A stretch of 64,000 nt of DNA from Paraburkholderia lycopersici (GCF_900096975.1 NZ_FMYQ01000011.1:124001-188000), one strand, 5' to 3'. Shown: positions 51,451-60,764, numbered from the stretch's first letter. The notes: generated from the letters alone by a model not told the origin. Numbers and translations: made by a program.

Positions 51451-52497
51451 ATGGCCAGTCTCATTTCACACGCACCCGGCGCGACGCTGCGCAAGTCCGC
51501 TGGCCGGATCGGGGCGGCGCGGACGAGCGCCGCCGTGGCGCTCGCGCTGCTCGTGCTGGCCGTGCCCTCGGCATTCGGCGGTTACGGGCTGTACGTCGCC
51601 GCGAGCGGCGCCATGATGGCGGTCGGCGCGATGGCGCTGACCGTGCTGTCCGGCTCGGCGGGCCTGCCGTCGCTCGGCACGGCTGCGTTTCTGGCGATCG
51701 GTGCGTTCACGTCGGGCATTCTCGCGACGCAGTGGGGGCTCGGGCTCGTGCCGGCCGTCGTGGTTGCCGTGCTGTTCGGCTTCGCGGCCGGCACGACGAT
51801 CGCGCTGCTGACGTTGAGAGTGTCCGGCCTGTATCTCGCCGTCGGTACGCTGGCGTTGCAGCACGTCGTGCAGATCGTCGCGACCGATCTCGATCTCAAG
51901 CTCACCTATGCAAGCGGATTCATGCTGGATTCGCCGCGCATCGCCGGCTGGGCCGTCGATACGCCGCTGCGCTGGTGGGCGCTGACCGCGGCGCTCGTCG
52001 CGCTCGTCTACGCGCTGTTTTCGTGGCTGCAACGCGGGCACGTCGGGCGCGAATGGGCGCTGCTGCGCGTCGAGCCCGATGCGGCGGCCGCGCTCGGCGT
52101 GTCGGCCGTGCGCACGCGGCTGGCGGTGTTCGCGCTGACTTCGGCCGTCATCGCTGCCGCCGGCGCAGTGGACGGCTACCGGCTCGGCAACGTGCAGGCG
52201 AGCACCTATACGCTGCACCTGGCCATCACCTACCTGACCGTCGCGGCGCTCGGCGGGGCGGGGCGGCTCGTCGGCGCGATCGTCGCGTCGTACGTGATCG
52301 TCGTGTTGCCGGATGCGATTGCCGCGCTGCTCGGCGTGGCCGGCATCGACGCGACTTCGCACGGAGCCGGCATCGACAACATGCTGATCGGTGCGATTCT
52401 CGCGTTCGCGCTGCTCGACGGTCCCGCGCGGGTGCGCCGCGCGATCGTGTCGCGCGGCGTCGCGCGCCGGACGGCGGCACGGCAGGAGGCGCGATGA
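51451..52497 (+). CDS. LIV-type ABC permease (LivM-like)
   Basis: 348-aa permease. GYGLYVAASGAMMAVGAMALTVLSG and SGLYLAVGTLALQHVVQIV are LivM-like, and YLTVAALGGAGRLVGAIVAS is the usual late block. Basic C-terminal tail. Overlaps the LivF gene by four bases. Confidence 0.9.
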   Translation: MASLISHAPGATLRKSAGRIGAARTSAAVALALLVLAVPSAFGGYGLYVAASGAMMAVGAMALTVLSGSAGLPSLGTAAFLAIGAFTSGILATQWGLGLVPAVVVAVLFGFAAGTTIALLTLRVSGLYLAVGTLALQHVVQIVATDLDLKLTYASGFMLDSPRIAGWAVDTPLRWWALTAALVALVYALFSWLQRGHVGREWALLRVEPDAAAALGVSAVRTRLAVFALTSAVIAAAGAVDGYRLGNVQASTYTLHLAITYLTVAALGGAGRLVGAIVASYVIVVLPDAIAALLGVAGIDATSHGAGIDNMLIGAILAFALLDGPARVRRAIVSRGVARRTAARQEAR

Positions 52498-53264
52498 GCG
52501 GGTCCGTGCTGCTTGAAGTCCAGGCGCTGTCGATTGCCTACGGATCGGATCGCGCGGTGCGCGACGTTTCGTTCGCGTTGCCGCGCGGCCGTAGCCTTGC
52601 GCTCGCCGGCAGCAACGGCGCGGGCAAGACATCGGTGCTCGGCGCGCTGGCGGGCCTGCGCGTGCGGCGTCAGACGCTCGACGGGCGGCTCGCGTTCGAC
52701 GGCGCCACGCTGGAGCCGGGCGACGTGGCCGGCCGTGTGGCGGCGGGTATTCGCCTTGTGCCGGACCGCGACAAGGTGTTCGGTCTGCTAACGGTTGCGG
52801 AGAACCTGGCGATCGGCGCGGCCCGCTCGCGCAACGGCGCGATCGGGATGGACGATGTGATCGGCTGGTTTCCTCGGCTCGGCGAACGCAGCCGTTCGCT
52901 CGCGGGCAACCTGTCCGGCGGCGAGCAGCAGATGCTCGGCATCGGCATGGCGCTGCTCGGATCGCCGCAACTGCTGCTGCTAGACGAGCCGACGCTCGGG
53001 CTTGCCGTGCCGGTGATCGAAGATCTGTGCGAGCGCCTCGCGCGGCTGCGCGAGGAGACCGGTTTGACGATGATCGTCGCGGAATCCGATTCGCAATGGC
53101 TGACCGAACTCGCGGACAGTGCGCTCGTGCTCGACCGCGGCCGCCTGCTGCGCCGCTTCGATCCGCTGGCGCAGGACAATCTGCCCGCGATACACGATCT
53201 GATGGTAGGGCTCGCCGTGGACGGCGGAGCCCGCGAGGAGGGAAATCATGACGTTGCGGCCTGA
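52494..53264 (+). CDS. LIV-type ABC ATP-binding protein (LivF-like)
   Basis: 256-aa ATPase: Walker A GSNGAGKTS, LVPDRDKVFGLLTVAENL (LivF Q-loop region), signature LSGGEQQML and Walker B LLLLDEPTLGL. The usual switch-His region reads IVAESDSQW, so the H-loop His looks replaced. Overlaps LivG by 17 bases. Confidence 0.88.
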   Translation: MSGSVLLEVQALSIAYGSDRAVRDVSFALPRGRSLALAGSNGAGKTSVLGALAGLRVRRQTLDGRLAFDGATLEPGDVAGRVAAGIRLVPDRDKVFGLLTVAENLAIGAARSRNGAIGMDDVIGWFPRLGERSRSLAGNLSGGEQQMLGIGMALLGSPQLLLLDEPTLGLAVPVIEDLCERLARLREETGLTMIVAESDSQWLTELADSALVLDRGRLLRRFDPLAQDNLPAIHDLMVGLAVDGGAREEGNHDVAA

Positions 53265-54069
53265 AGTGCAGGCGTCCGGCGAGCACGGGCGCGACGTGCT
53301 GCGCCTCGACCGGGTCAACCTCTCGTTCAGCGGCCTTCACGTGCTGCGAGACGTCGCGCTGACGTTGAAGGCCGGCGAAGTGCTCGCCTTGATCGGGCCG
53401 AACGGCGCAGGCAAGTCCGCGCTGCTCAACTGCATCGGCGGCATCTACCGGCCGTCGCCCGGCAGCGAGATCCGTCTGCGAGACACGCGCATCGACGCGC
53501 TGCCGCCGCACCGGATCGCGCGTCTTGGCATCGGGCGCACGTTTCAGGGGCTGAAGCTCATGCGCGAGCGCACGGTGCTGGACAACATCCTGCTCGGCTG
53601 GACGCCGCGCTTTTCGCTTGGCACGCTCGGCAGCCTCGCGTTTGCGCTGCGCACGCAGCGCGAAGAACGCGAAGCACGGGCGCGTGCGCACGAAGTGGCG
53701 GACTTGTGCGGTCTCGCCGACGTACTCGGCGTTCGCTGCGCCGATCTGCCGCTCGGCGTGCTGCGACGCGTGGATCTCGCGCGGGCGCTGCTCGGCGAGC
53801 CGCAGGTGCTGCTGCTCGATGAGCCGGCGTCGGGCCTGAGCCACGACGAACGTCCGCTGATCGGCGAGATGGTGCGCGTGGCGCGCAGTCGCAAGGGGTT
53901 GTCGGTGTTGTGGATCGAGCACGACCTCGATCTGGTGCTATCGGAGGCGCAGCGCGCGGTGGTGCTCCATCACGGAACGGTGGTGGCGGTCGGCGATCCG
54001 GCGCAGCCGGATGGCCGGGCGCAGTTGCTCGACGGCTACCGGACCGGAGCGCCGGTCGCACGACACTGA
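53248..54069 (+). CDS. LIV-type ABC ATP-binding protein (LivG-like)
   Basis: 273-aa ATPase with Walker A GPNGAGKSA, Q-loop GIGRTFQGLKLM, Walker B LLLLDEPASGL and switch His in WIEHDLDLV. The ABC signature is degenerate: LPLGVLRR where LivG proteins have LPYGxQRR. The pair LivF/LivG therefore has one altered H-loop and one altered signature. Last gene of the transporter. Confidence 0.88.
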   Translation: MTLRPEVQASGEHGRDVLRLDRVNLSFSGLHVLRDVALTLKAGEVLALIGPNGAGKSALLNCIGGIYRPSPGSEIRLRDTRIDALPPHRIARLGIGRTFQGLKLMRERTVLDNILLGWTPRFSLGTLGSLAFALRTQREEREARARAHEVADLCGLADVLGVRCADLPLGVLRRVDLARALLGEPQVLLLDEPASGLSHDERPLIGEMVRVARSRKGLSVLWIEHDLDLVLSEAQRAVVLHHGTVVAVGDPAQPDGRAQLLDGYRTGAPVARH

Positions 54070-54193
54070 CACGGCGCGGACGGAGTGGGTGGAATGGGCC
54101 AGCCGATACACATCGCATAACTAAATATTTAAGGTATCCATTTCCATTCCCGGAATGGATGGGGTTTAATTTTATTAATAAGTTATACAAAAT

Positions 54194-55273
54194 ATGAAAA
54201 GAAGATTGGCAGCGACGGCCGCGCTAATTGCGCTATCGGCGGGGGCGAACGCGCAGAGCAGCCTCTCGTTTTACGGCAGTGTCGACGAGGGGATCACCTA
54301 CGCCACCAACGAGAAGGGGCACGGTACGGCGGTGGTTGGCCCGGTCGCCGTGCCGGACTTCTTCGGTATCCGCGGCGCCGAGGATCTGGGCGGCCAGACG
54401 AAAGCGATCTTTGCGCTGCAGGACGGTTTCCTCTCGAGTACGGGCGCGGGCACCATCGCGGGCGAGGCATTCAGCCACTTCGCCTGGGTCGGCCTCTCTT
54501 CGAACCAGTACGGGACCGTCACCCTCGGGCGGCAGCTCGATCTGACGACGGAGACGTTACGCCTGAATTCGAACGGTAGCGTGCAATACACGTTCTATCT
54601 GTTCCATCCGGCCAACATCGACAACATCGGCATTCGCGGCGATTCGATCAACAACTCGGTCAAGTATACGACGCCCGACTTTCATGGGTTGACGGCGACC
54701 GTCCTCTATGGCTTCGACGATACGACGACGCAACCCGGACGCGTCGTCAGCGCGGACGTCATCTACCGGAACGGGCCGGTGCGCGCGTCAGCGGTTTACT
54801 CCAGCTGGCGCAATCACGCGATCGACGTCGGCACGCAACTCGGCTATACGAGCTTTCTCGGGCAGTCGCTTGGCGGCGGAAAGATCTTTTCGGCGAAGAC
54901 ACAGGACATAGGCGGTCTCTCAGCGACCTGGTCGGTCAACCGGAAGCTCGATCTTCATGCCGTGCTGACGCAGGTGAATCTCTCGACGGACACCGGCTCG
55001 GGACGGATGCGCACGGTCGAGGCCGGCGCGGACATCCATACGAACGCGGCAAACACGGTGACGCTCGGCGGTTACGTGTCGTGGCTGACCGACACGCGTT
55101 ATTCGGAACTGGGCATCGGCGACGTCTATGCCTTGTCACGGCGCACGATCGTCTACGCACAAGCCACGTATCAGCACGCGGACGGCGCCGGCAATGCGGC
55201 AATTCCGCTGCTCGCGCCTTCGTCAAGCCCGAACCAGGCTGCATTCCGGATCGGCGTGCATCACTTCTTCTAG
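54194..55273 (+). CDS. Gram-negative porin (OmpC-like, Burkholderiales type)
   Basis: 359-aa outer-membrane beta-barrel porin of the porin_4 group. The signal peptide ends ANAQ at about residue 21, SSLSFYGSVDEGITY is the first strand, GIRGAEDLGGQTKAIF is the typical second block, and the protein ends FRIGVHHFF with a C-terminal Phe. 125 bp upstream is AT-rich and may hold its own promoter. Probably the outer-membrane route for the LIV-system substrate. Confidence 0.92.
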   Translation: MKRRLAATAALIALSAGANAQSSLSFYGSVDEGITYATNEKGHGTAVVGPVAVPDFFGIRGAEDLGGQTKAIFALQDGFLSSTGAGTIAGEAFSHFAWVGLSSNQYGTVTLGRQLDLTTETLRLNSNGSVQYTFYLFHPANIDNIGIRGDSINNSVKYTTPDFHGLTATVLYGFDDTTTQPGRVVSADVIYRNGPVRASAVYSSWRNHAIDVGTQLGYTSFLGQSLGGGKIFSAKTQDIGGLSATWSVNRKLDLHAVLTQVNLSTDTGSGRMRTVEAGADIHTNAANTVTLGGYVSWLTDTRYSELGIGDVYALSRRTIVYAQATYQHADGAGNAAIPLLAPSSSPNQAAFRIGVHHFF

Positions 55274-55382
55274 GCTGCGCGGTTGCCTGTCGAATGGCCG
55301 CGCGGCGAAGATCGCCGCGCGATGCCAAGCATTTACGGGCGGCCGAGGCCGCCCATCACCCCCAAACAAAGGAGAAGCGGTA

Positions 55383-56021
55383 ATGAGTTTACGTCTTGGC
55401 GATACGGCACCCGATTTCGAGCAGGATTCGAGCGTCGGGCGCATCAGGTTTCATGAATGGCTCGGCGATAGCTGGGGTGTGCTGTTTTCGCACCCGGCCG
55501 ATTTCACGCCGGTCTGCACGACCGAACTCGGCCTGACCGCGAAGCTGGCCGATGAATTCGCGAAGCGCAGTGTGAAGACGATCGCGCTGTCGGTGGACAG
55601 TGCCGAGTCGCACAACGAATGGATCAAGGACATCAACGAAACGCAGGCGGCGAGCGTAGGCTTTCCCATCATCGCGGACGCAGACCGTACGGTATCCGAA
55701 CTGTATGACATGATCCATCCGAATGCGAACGAGACGCTGACCGTGCGTTCGCTGTTCGTGATCGACCCGAAAAAGAAGGTGCGCCTCATCATCACCTATC
55801 CGGCGAGTACGGGCCGCAACTTCGACGAAGTGCTGCGCGTGATCGATTCGCTGCAACTGACCGACCATTATCAGGTCGCGACGCCGGGCAACTGGAAGCC
55901 GGGCGACGACGTCGTGATCGTGCCGTCACTGAAGGACGAGGCGCTGATAAGGCAGAAATTCCCGAAGGGCTACCAGGCGCTGCGTCCCTACCTGCGGTTG
56001 ACGCCGCAGCCGAACAGGTAA
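55383..56021 (+). CDS. peroxiredoxin, 1-Cys Prx6 type (2)
   Basis: 212-aa Prx6-type peroxidase with peroxidatic Cys45 in DFTPVCTTE, YPASTGRNFDEVLRV and the C-terminal Prx6 domain with PGNWKPGDDVVIVPSL. No resolving Cys in the C-terminal half. GGAGAAG precedes the ATG. Second peroxiredoxin of the region, followed by a strong terminator. Confidence 0.93.
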   Translation: MSLRLGDTAPDFEQDSSVGRIRFHEWLGDSWGVLFSHPADFTPVCTTELGLTAKLADEFAKRSVKTIALSVDSAESHNEWIKDINETQAASVGFPIIADADRTVSELYDMIHPNANETLTVRSLFVIDPKKKVRLIITYPASTGRNFDEVLRVIDSLQLTDHYQVATPGNWKPGDDVVIVPSLKDEALIRQKFPKGYQALRPYLRLTPQPNR

Positions 56022-56048
56022 CGTTGGTTTCGGCGTTCGCGAATGAAA

Positions 56049-56073
56049 ACGCCGCACGTCGTGCGGCGCTTTC
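56049..56073 (+). terminator. Rho-independent terminator after peroxiredoxin 2
   Basis: CGCCGCAC pairs perfectly with GTGCGGCG around a GTC loop (56049-56067) and is followed by CTTTCT. It is preceded by AAAA, so it may also serve the convergent cysK side. This is the clearest terminator in the window. Confidence 0.75.
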
Positions 56074-56199
56074 TCATGTGTGCCCGGCATGGGCGCACTC
56101 CTGCGGCGTGCAGGTTCCGTCATAAGCGGGTACCGCGAATGAAGTGAAGCAACTGCGTGTCAAGGCTCCTGACGTTATCTGCCGGCAACGGGCAAGCGA

Positions 56200-57177
56200 T
56201 CAGCTAGCCACTCCCTGGGCGTCGAAAAGTCCTTCAAATAGCACAGTACTCAGATAACGCTCGCCGGAGTCGGGCAGTATGACAACGATTGTCTTGCCTG
56301 CATTTTCCGGCAGCCTGGCGAGCCGTACCGCGACCGCCACGGCAGCGCCAGACGAGATTCCCGAGATTATCCCTTCCTCTCTGGTGAGGCGCCGCGCATA
56401 AAGGATGGCGTCCTCATTGGACACCTGCTCGATGTCATCGACCAGAGCAAGGTCGAGGACGTCGGGAACGAACCCGGCGCCTATCCCCTGGATCTTGTGC
56501 GGAGCGGGCTTCAGAGGCTCGCCCGCTCGCGCCTGGGTGAGGACGGGGCTTGCGGCGGGCTCGACCGCGACAGATCGTATGGGCTTGCCCTTGACCTGTT
56601 TGATGAACCGCGAAACGCCCGTAATTGTCCCGCCCGTCCCCACGCCCGAAACGAAGATATCCACGGCGCCATCGGTGTCGTCCCAGATTTCCGGGCCGGT
56701 GGTCTTCTCGTGTATGGCAGGGTTCGCGGGATTTTTGAACTGCTGAAGCAAAACGTAGCGCTCGGGATTGGCGGCAGCGATTTCCTCTGCTTTGGCGACC
56801 GCGCCGGGCATGCCACGCGCACCCTCCGTCAGCACGAGCTTTGCACCAAAGGCAACCAGTAACTTGCGCCGTTCGAGACTCATCGTTTCCGGCATGGTGA
56901 GCGTGAGCGGGAGACCCCGTGCCGCTGCCACGTAAGCGAGGGCGATCCCGGTGTTTCCGCTTGTCGGTTCGACAATTTCTTTGCCCGGGCCAAGCAGGCC
57001 GCGTTGTTCTGCGTCCCAGATCATGGATGCGCCGATGCGGCATTTCACGGAGTAAGCCGGATTTCTTCCTTCGATTTTCGCGAGGATGGTCGCCGGCGCG
57101 CCATCCGTCAGGTGATTGAGGCGGATCAGCGGTGTGTGACCGATCGACTGTGAGTTGTCTTCAAACCAGCGAGCCAT
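56200..57177 (-). CDS. cysK: cysteine synthase A (O-acetylserine sulfhydrylase)
   Basis: 325-aa PLP enzyme of fold type II. PLP Lys45 is in AYSVKCRIG, the acetylserine-binding TSGNTG loop is at [12 protein letters not shown], and the PLP phosphate loop is [20 protein letters not shown] is the C-terminal PLP-nitrogen Ser region. Makes L-cysteine from O-acetylserine and sulfide. Its place near a BigR/SqrR-like regulator suggests sulfide handling. Confidence 0.95.
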   Translation of the reverse strand: MARWFEDNSQSIGHTPLIRLNHLTDGAPATILAKIEGRNPAYSVKCRIGASMIWDAEQRGLLGPGKEIVEPTSGNTGIALAYVAAARGLPLTLTMPETMSLERRKLLVAFGAKLVLTEGARGMPGAVAKAEEIAAANPERYVLLQQFKNPANPAIHEKTTGPEIWDDTDGAVDIFVSGVGTGGTITGVSRFIKQVKGKPIRSVAVEPAASPVLTQARAGEPLKPAPHKIQGIGAGFVPDVLDLALVDDIEQVSNEDAILYARRLTREEGIISGISSGAAVAVAVRLARLPENAGKTIVVILPDSGERYLSTVLFEGLFDAQGVAS

Positions 57178-57753
57178 GATGATGTTCCTGTTGTCAGTCG
57201 GGATAATGGAGCAAGTGTAGAGGGGTGATCCCTTTAGTCAAGGGCGGCGACCAGGCAGACCGATCGCGCAAGGCGCCAACGATCAGTAGACCTGAGAGAA
57301 AATGGAATCCTGTCTTCAGCGGAAACCATGGCCGAGCGGTCGGCAGCCCTTGCTCCGGCCTTGCTCCAGGCAGTCGGGACAACGACCATTCCTCTGCACG
57401 AGTATGCGGACACAGCGACGCCCCTTAAATGCCATGCTTCGATCAGGAAAAGTTTGCCATCTTCGGGCGCACCCGAGACGCCTCGATGATGTTACATCGA
57501 GTCGCACGTTTTATGACCTTGGTATTGAGATGCTGGTTCGCAACGCCTGTAGTGGTCGTTCGTCATATGCATTTTCCCGTTCGTCATAAGGCGTGCGGGA
57601 AGCATCCCTGCCGGCGATCATCAGCGGCGCCGCCTGCCGGTGCCGTTCGCCAAGACGCCATGATCGCTCCGGGTTGCCTCCTGCAATGCCGCTTCGTGCG
57701 ATACCGCGTAGGCCGGGCAGGCTCGCGGCATCGGCATCGCCACATGGCGAGAT
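57178..57753. other. gene-free region upstream of cysK with short repeats
   Basis: 576 bp with no supported gene. It holds an inverted repeat CTCGATG-N6-CATCGAG (57482-57501) and a direct repeat GTTCGTCATA at 57558-57567 and 57579-57588, 21 bp apart. They may be regulator sites for a promoter reading toward cysK, but no promoter could be fixed. Small frames here have no protein character. Confidence 0.5.
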
Positions 57754-59004
57754 TCAGAATTGCTTGCCGAACGAGATGCCCACCACGTCTTCGGCAAGAT
57801 GCACATTCGCATTGCCGCCGCCGAAGGCTGCGGGAATCGACGCCTCGCCGTCCACCGTCTTTTTGAATGCGTGACCGTAGAAGAAGCCGAACGATGTCTT
57901 CGCATCGGTCGTCCACGTACCGCCGAGCGTCGCCTGATCCTGCACGACACCCGGTGCGAGAATATTCAGGAATGTCTGCGTGCTGGCCACTGGCTGGCTC
58001 GAATGACTGTACCCCGCCCGGAGTGTCAGATGGCTGGTCACATCGTAACTGGTGCCGATCTTGATTACGTTCGTGTTGCGCCAGCCAAAGCCCGGGCCGC
58101 CGGACGATCCCAATGCATTGCCTGCGAACAGGTTGGCGAGCGGGTTGGCGATCGAGTTCACGTTGCCATACAGAATGCGCTGAAAGTCGGCCGCGACCGT
58201 CCATGCTGGCGTGACCTTCCAGGAAAACCCGATTCCGTAGTTCTCCGGAATATCGAATGAGCCGCCGTCCGCAAATAGACCTTTGTATTTGTCGAAACGG
58301 CCGTGAATCTTCGACGCCCACGTTACGCCGACGGTCAGGGTCGGCGTAATCTCACCGGTATAGCCAAGGTGCACGCCGACCCCGACCGTCGAGTCGGCGC
58401 CTTGACCGGTTACGTTGCCGGGCGCGACCGACATGCCGGTGAACGGTTGCAGCCCGCTTGCCGTGAAGCGCTGGTAGGCGATGTTCAGGCCGATGCCGAA
58501 CGCGTGGCGGTTGAGCAGTTTGTAGGCAAATGTCGGGGAGAGGAACACCTGCTCGAGATCGACGCCTGCGGAACCCGCGGCACCGAACGCCCGATAGGGA
58601 TTACGGGCGTAACCGGTGTCGAGCCCGCCGTTTGCATATAGCGCGAGACCCGCATACGCATTCGGCAGAAATTCGTACGTCACGCCGAATTCGGGCAGCG
58701 CGAAAATCGAGCGATTGTTGCCGGAATAATTGCCGTCGGCGCCGTAGCTGTTGCCCGATATGTCCGCGCCGCGTCTTGGCAGAAAGAGACTGATGTCGCC
58801 ATCAAAGCGGTTGCCTACGAAGGCGATGCCCGCCGGGTTGGCGGCCGCGGCCAGCGCGTCCTGTGGCAGGCCGATGCCTGCGCCGGCCATACCCTGTGAC
58901 GCCACCCCATAACCGTTGGAAAAATAGCCGTTGGTCGCCCATGCCAGGCTCGGTGCCGCAGCGACGATGGCGAGGAGTGCGCGAGTAGTCCCTTGTAGCC
59001 TCAT
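57754..59004 (-). CDS. FadL/OmpP1/TodX-family outer membrane channel
   Basis: 416-aa FadL-type barrel. Signal peptide ends AWA near residue 23, and the mature chain begins TNGYFSNGYG, the expected N-terminal hatch. AAAANPAGIAF (the NPA motif) is conserved and the chain ends FGKQF with a C-terminal Phe. Members carry long-chain fatty acids or hydrophobic aromatics such as toluene (TodX, TbuX). It is divergent from the BigR-like gene, whose product may control it. Confidence 0.92.
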   Translation of the reverse strand: MRLQGTTRALLAIVAAAPSLAWATNGYFSNGYGVASQGMAGAGIGLPQDALAAAANPAGIAFVGNRFDGDISLFLPRRGADISGNSYGADGNYSGNNRSIFALPEFGVTYEFLPNAYAGLALYANGGLDTGYARNPYRAFGAAGSAGVDLEQVFLSPTFAYKLLNRHAFGIGLNIAYQRFTASGLQPFTGMSVAPGNVTGQGADSTVGVGVHLGYTGEITPTLTVGVTWASKIHGRFDKYKGLFADGGSFDIPENYGIGFSWKVTPAWTVAADFQRILYGNVNSIANPLANLFAGNALGSSGGPGFGWRNTNVIKIGTSYDVTSHLTLRAGYSHSSQPVASTQTFLNILAPGVVQDQATLGGTWTTDAKTSFGFFYGHAFKKTVDGEASIPAAFGGGNANVHLAEDVVGISFGKQF

Positions 59005-59132
59005 GTGTTTCCCCGAATAATGTTTGGAACAGCTAGTGGGGACAGAGTCTATTCACCCGGGCTCGCGCCTCAAACCAAGTTTTTCACATAAGCATCCGAT
59101 AGATTATCAAAATATAAAGTGTCTTTTCCCCG

Positions 59133-59453
59133 ATGAAATCCTCCGATCCCACCATTGACCTCCGCATCATGCAGGCTTCGGCGGAGCGCGCGTGCGCCCT
59201 GCTCAAGCTGCTTGCCAATCCGGATCGTTTGCTGCTCATGTGCCGTTTGTCCCAGAAGGAACTGTCCGTCGGCGAACTGGAGGCGCAGCTCGGGATTCGC
59301 CAGCCAACCCTGTCCCAGCAGCTAGCCGTACTTCGTGAAAATGGTCTGGTCAGCGCCCGCCGCGAGGGCAAGAACATTTTCTACTCGGTGGCAAGCGGCC
59401 AGGCGCTTGCCGTGATGGCGGTGCTCTATGAGCAGTTCTGCGCCGGGAATTGA
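59133..59453 (+). CDS. BigR/SqrR-like ArsR-family regulator
   Basis: 106-aa winged-helix repressor close in style to BigR, YgaV and SqrR. KSVGELEAQLGIRQPTLSQQL-type text is present at residues 43-64 as SVGELEAQLGIRQPTLSQQL. Cys37 and Cys103 are 66 residues apart, the same spacing as the persulfide-sensing C41/C107 of SqrR; a further Cys21 is present. It probably senses sulfide or persulfide. Divergent from the FadL-type gene with 128 bp between them, including AT-rich sequence (59080-59120) suited to an operator. Confidence 0.9.
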   Translation: MKSSDPTIDLRIMQASAERACALLKLLANPDRLLLMCRLSQKELSVGELEAQLGIRQPTLSQQLAVLRENGLVSARREGKNIFYSVASGQALAVMAVLYEQFCAGN

Positions 59454-59842
59454 GCCGGGCCAGGCGACTGCCTGTTTGCGTCTTCCGTGTGCTCGATTCC
59501 ATGTGTTTGCGGTTGCGTTTGCAGTTGCGAGGCGGCCAGTGGAGTATCGCGATGCGTGGCGTATTCACTTGCGCGGTGACGGTGACGGCAGGAGCGGCAC
59601 GCGTACGCGCTCTGCCTGTTCCCGAAGCCTGTCGAAAAGGTTCATGAAGTCACCTCCGGAACATGGCGCCGAGCCTCTTGAAATTTTCGTTCCTTGCGCT
59701 ATTTTATGGATCGCTCAGGCAGTCGCGATAAGCGCTGCGTGTTTCGATTTGTTTGTCGGCGGGGTTTCCCCACGGGCAGGCGGGCTGGAGCGCGTGGTTC
59801 CGTTCGTCTTTCGTGAGAGGCCCCGGTTTTAAGGAGCCAGTC
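59454..59842. other. region upstream of the hsp20 operon
   Basis: 389 bp without a supported gene. It holds the candidate heat-shock promoter at 59677-59707 and then a leader of roughly 130 nt. I could not identify a convincing RNA thermometer by eye; no classical UUGCU/anti-SD pairing is obvious. Confidence 0.5.
59677..59707 (+). promoter_or_regulatory. candidate sigma-32 heat-shock promoter
   Basis: CTTGAAA (59677-59683) is a full match to the core sigma-32 -35 element. After a 15-nt spacer CTATTTTAT (59699-59707) partly matches CCCCATNTA. It lies about 135 bp upstream of the first hsp20 ATG. Confidence 0.5.
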
Positions 59843-60283
59843 ATGAGCGATCTTTTCTACAGCACCGATCTGCTGGGCGAATTCGACCGCCTGCAACGGC
59901 AGATGGCCAGTCTCTTTTCAGGATTTCCCGCGAGTCTGCGCGCGATGCGCAGCGAAACTTTTCCACCGGTCAACATCGGCAGCACCGACGACAGTATCGA
60001 GATCGTCGCGTTCGCGCCAGGACTTGATCCGGCAGCGATCGACGTCTCGATCGACAAGGGGCTGCTCACCATCAGCGGCGAACGCAAGCCGTCCGCGCCG
60101 GAAGCGGACGACGAGACACGCGTCTATGCCAGGGAACGCTTCGCGGGCGCATTCCGGCGCGTCGTCGAACTGCCGCAGCACGCCGATCCCGACAAGGTCG
60201 ATGCGCGTTACGTGAACGGTTGCCTGATCATCAGGGTCGGGCGTTCCGAGGCGTCGAAGCCGCGCGCCATCACCGTCCAGTAA
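59843..60283 (+). CDS. Hsp20/alpha-crystallin small heat-shock protein (1)
   Basis: 146 aa. The alpha-crystallin domain covers about residues 40-140: PPVNIGSTDDSIEIVAFAPG start, LLTISGERK and the RRVVELPQHADPDKVDARYVNG block. The usual C-terminal I-X-I motif is not evident (ends AITVQ). AAGGAG lies 7 nt before the ATG. ATP-independent holdase. Confidence 0.93.
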   Translation: MSDLFYSTDLLGEFDRLQRQMASLFSGFPASLRAMRSETFPPVNIGSTDDSIEIVAFAPGLDPAAIDVSIDKGLLTISGERKPSAPEADDETRVYARERFAGAFRRVVELPQHADPDKVDARYVNGCLIIRVGRSEASKPRAITVQ

Positions 60284-60322
60284 GCCCTCGACACAGCATG
60301 CATGAGCGTTACGGAGGACATC

Positions 60323-60736
60323 ATGAACGGCAGCACTGAACTGGCTAACCGTCCGTCGGGCGCCGATGTCGCCGCCCGTGAGGGTGCGGAAACCGCGAAG
60401 CAGGCCACCCGCATCGCACCGGCGGTCGACGTATTCGAGGACAGCCGCGGCATCACGTTGTATGCGGACCTGCCGGGCGTGTCGCGCGATAAGCTCAATG
60501 TGCGCGTGCAGGACGGCAGTCTGAGCATCGAGGCGGAGGCGGTGATTCCCGCGCCATCCGGGCTGCGTCTGCAGCACGGAGAAGTGCGCCACCCGCACTT
60601 CTGGCGCGCGTTCACGCTCAGCCCGGATTTCGACGTCTCGCGCATCGACGCGCAACTGCGCGATGGGGTGCTCAAGCTGACCGTTCCGCGCCGCGAGGAG
60701 GCGAAGCCGCGACGCATCCAGGTGAGCGTCGAATAG
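60323..60736 (+). CDS. Hsp20/alpha-crystallin small heat-shock protein (2)
   Basis: 137 aa. The alpha-crystallin domain shows PAVDVFEDSRGITLYADLPG, LSIEAEA, and FTLSPDFDVSRIDAQLRDGVLKL. C-terminal RRIQVSVE has an I-X-V motif. Start at 60323 is favoured by ACGGAGG; a start 21 nt earlier has none. Pairs of Hsp20 like this form mixed oligomers in other bacteria. Confidence 0.93.
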   Translation: MNGSTELANRPSGADVAAREGAETAKQATRIAPAVDVFEDSRGITLYADLPGVSRDKLNVRVQDGSLSIEAEAVIPAPSGLRLQHGEVRHPHFWRAFTLSPDFDVSRIDAQLRDGVLKLTVPRREEAKPRRIQVSVE

Positions 60737-60764
60737 GCGCGTGCACAGGGGCAGGTACGGACAC

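Noticed and set aside
51466..53922. Long minus-strand frame opposite the LIV permease and ATPase genes
   Set aside because: Antisense shadow of well-supported transporter genes.
57310..57510. Short minus-strand frame with several Cys (VQRNGRCPDCLEQG) upstream of cysK
   Set aside because: No ribosome-binding site and no recognised zinc-finger family; likely chance.
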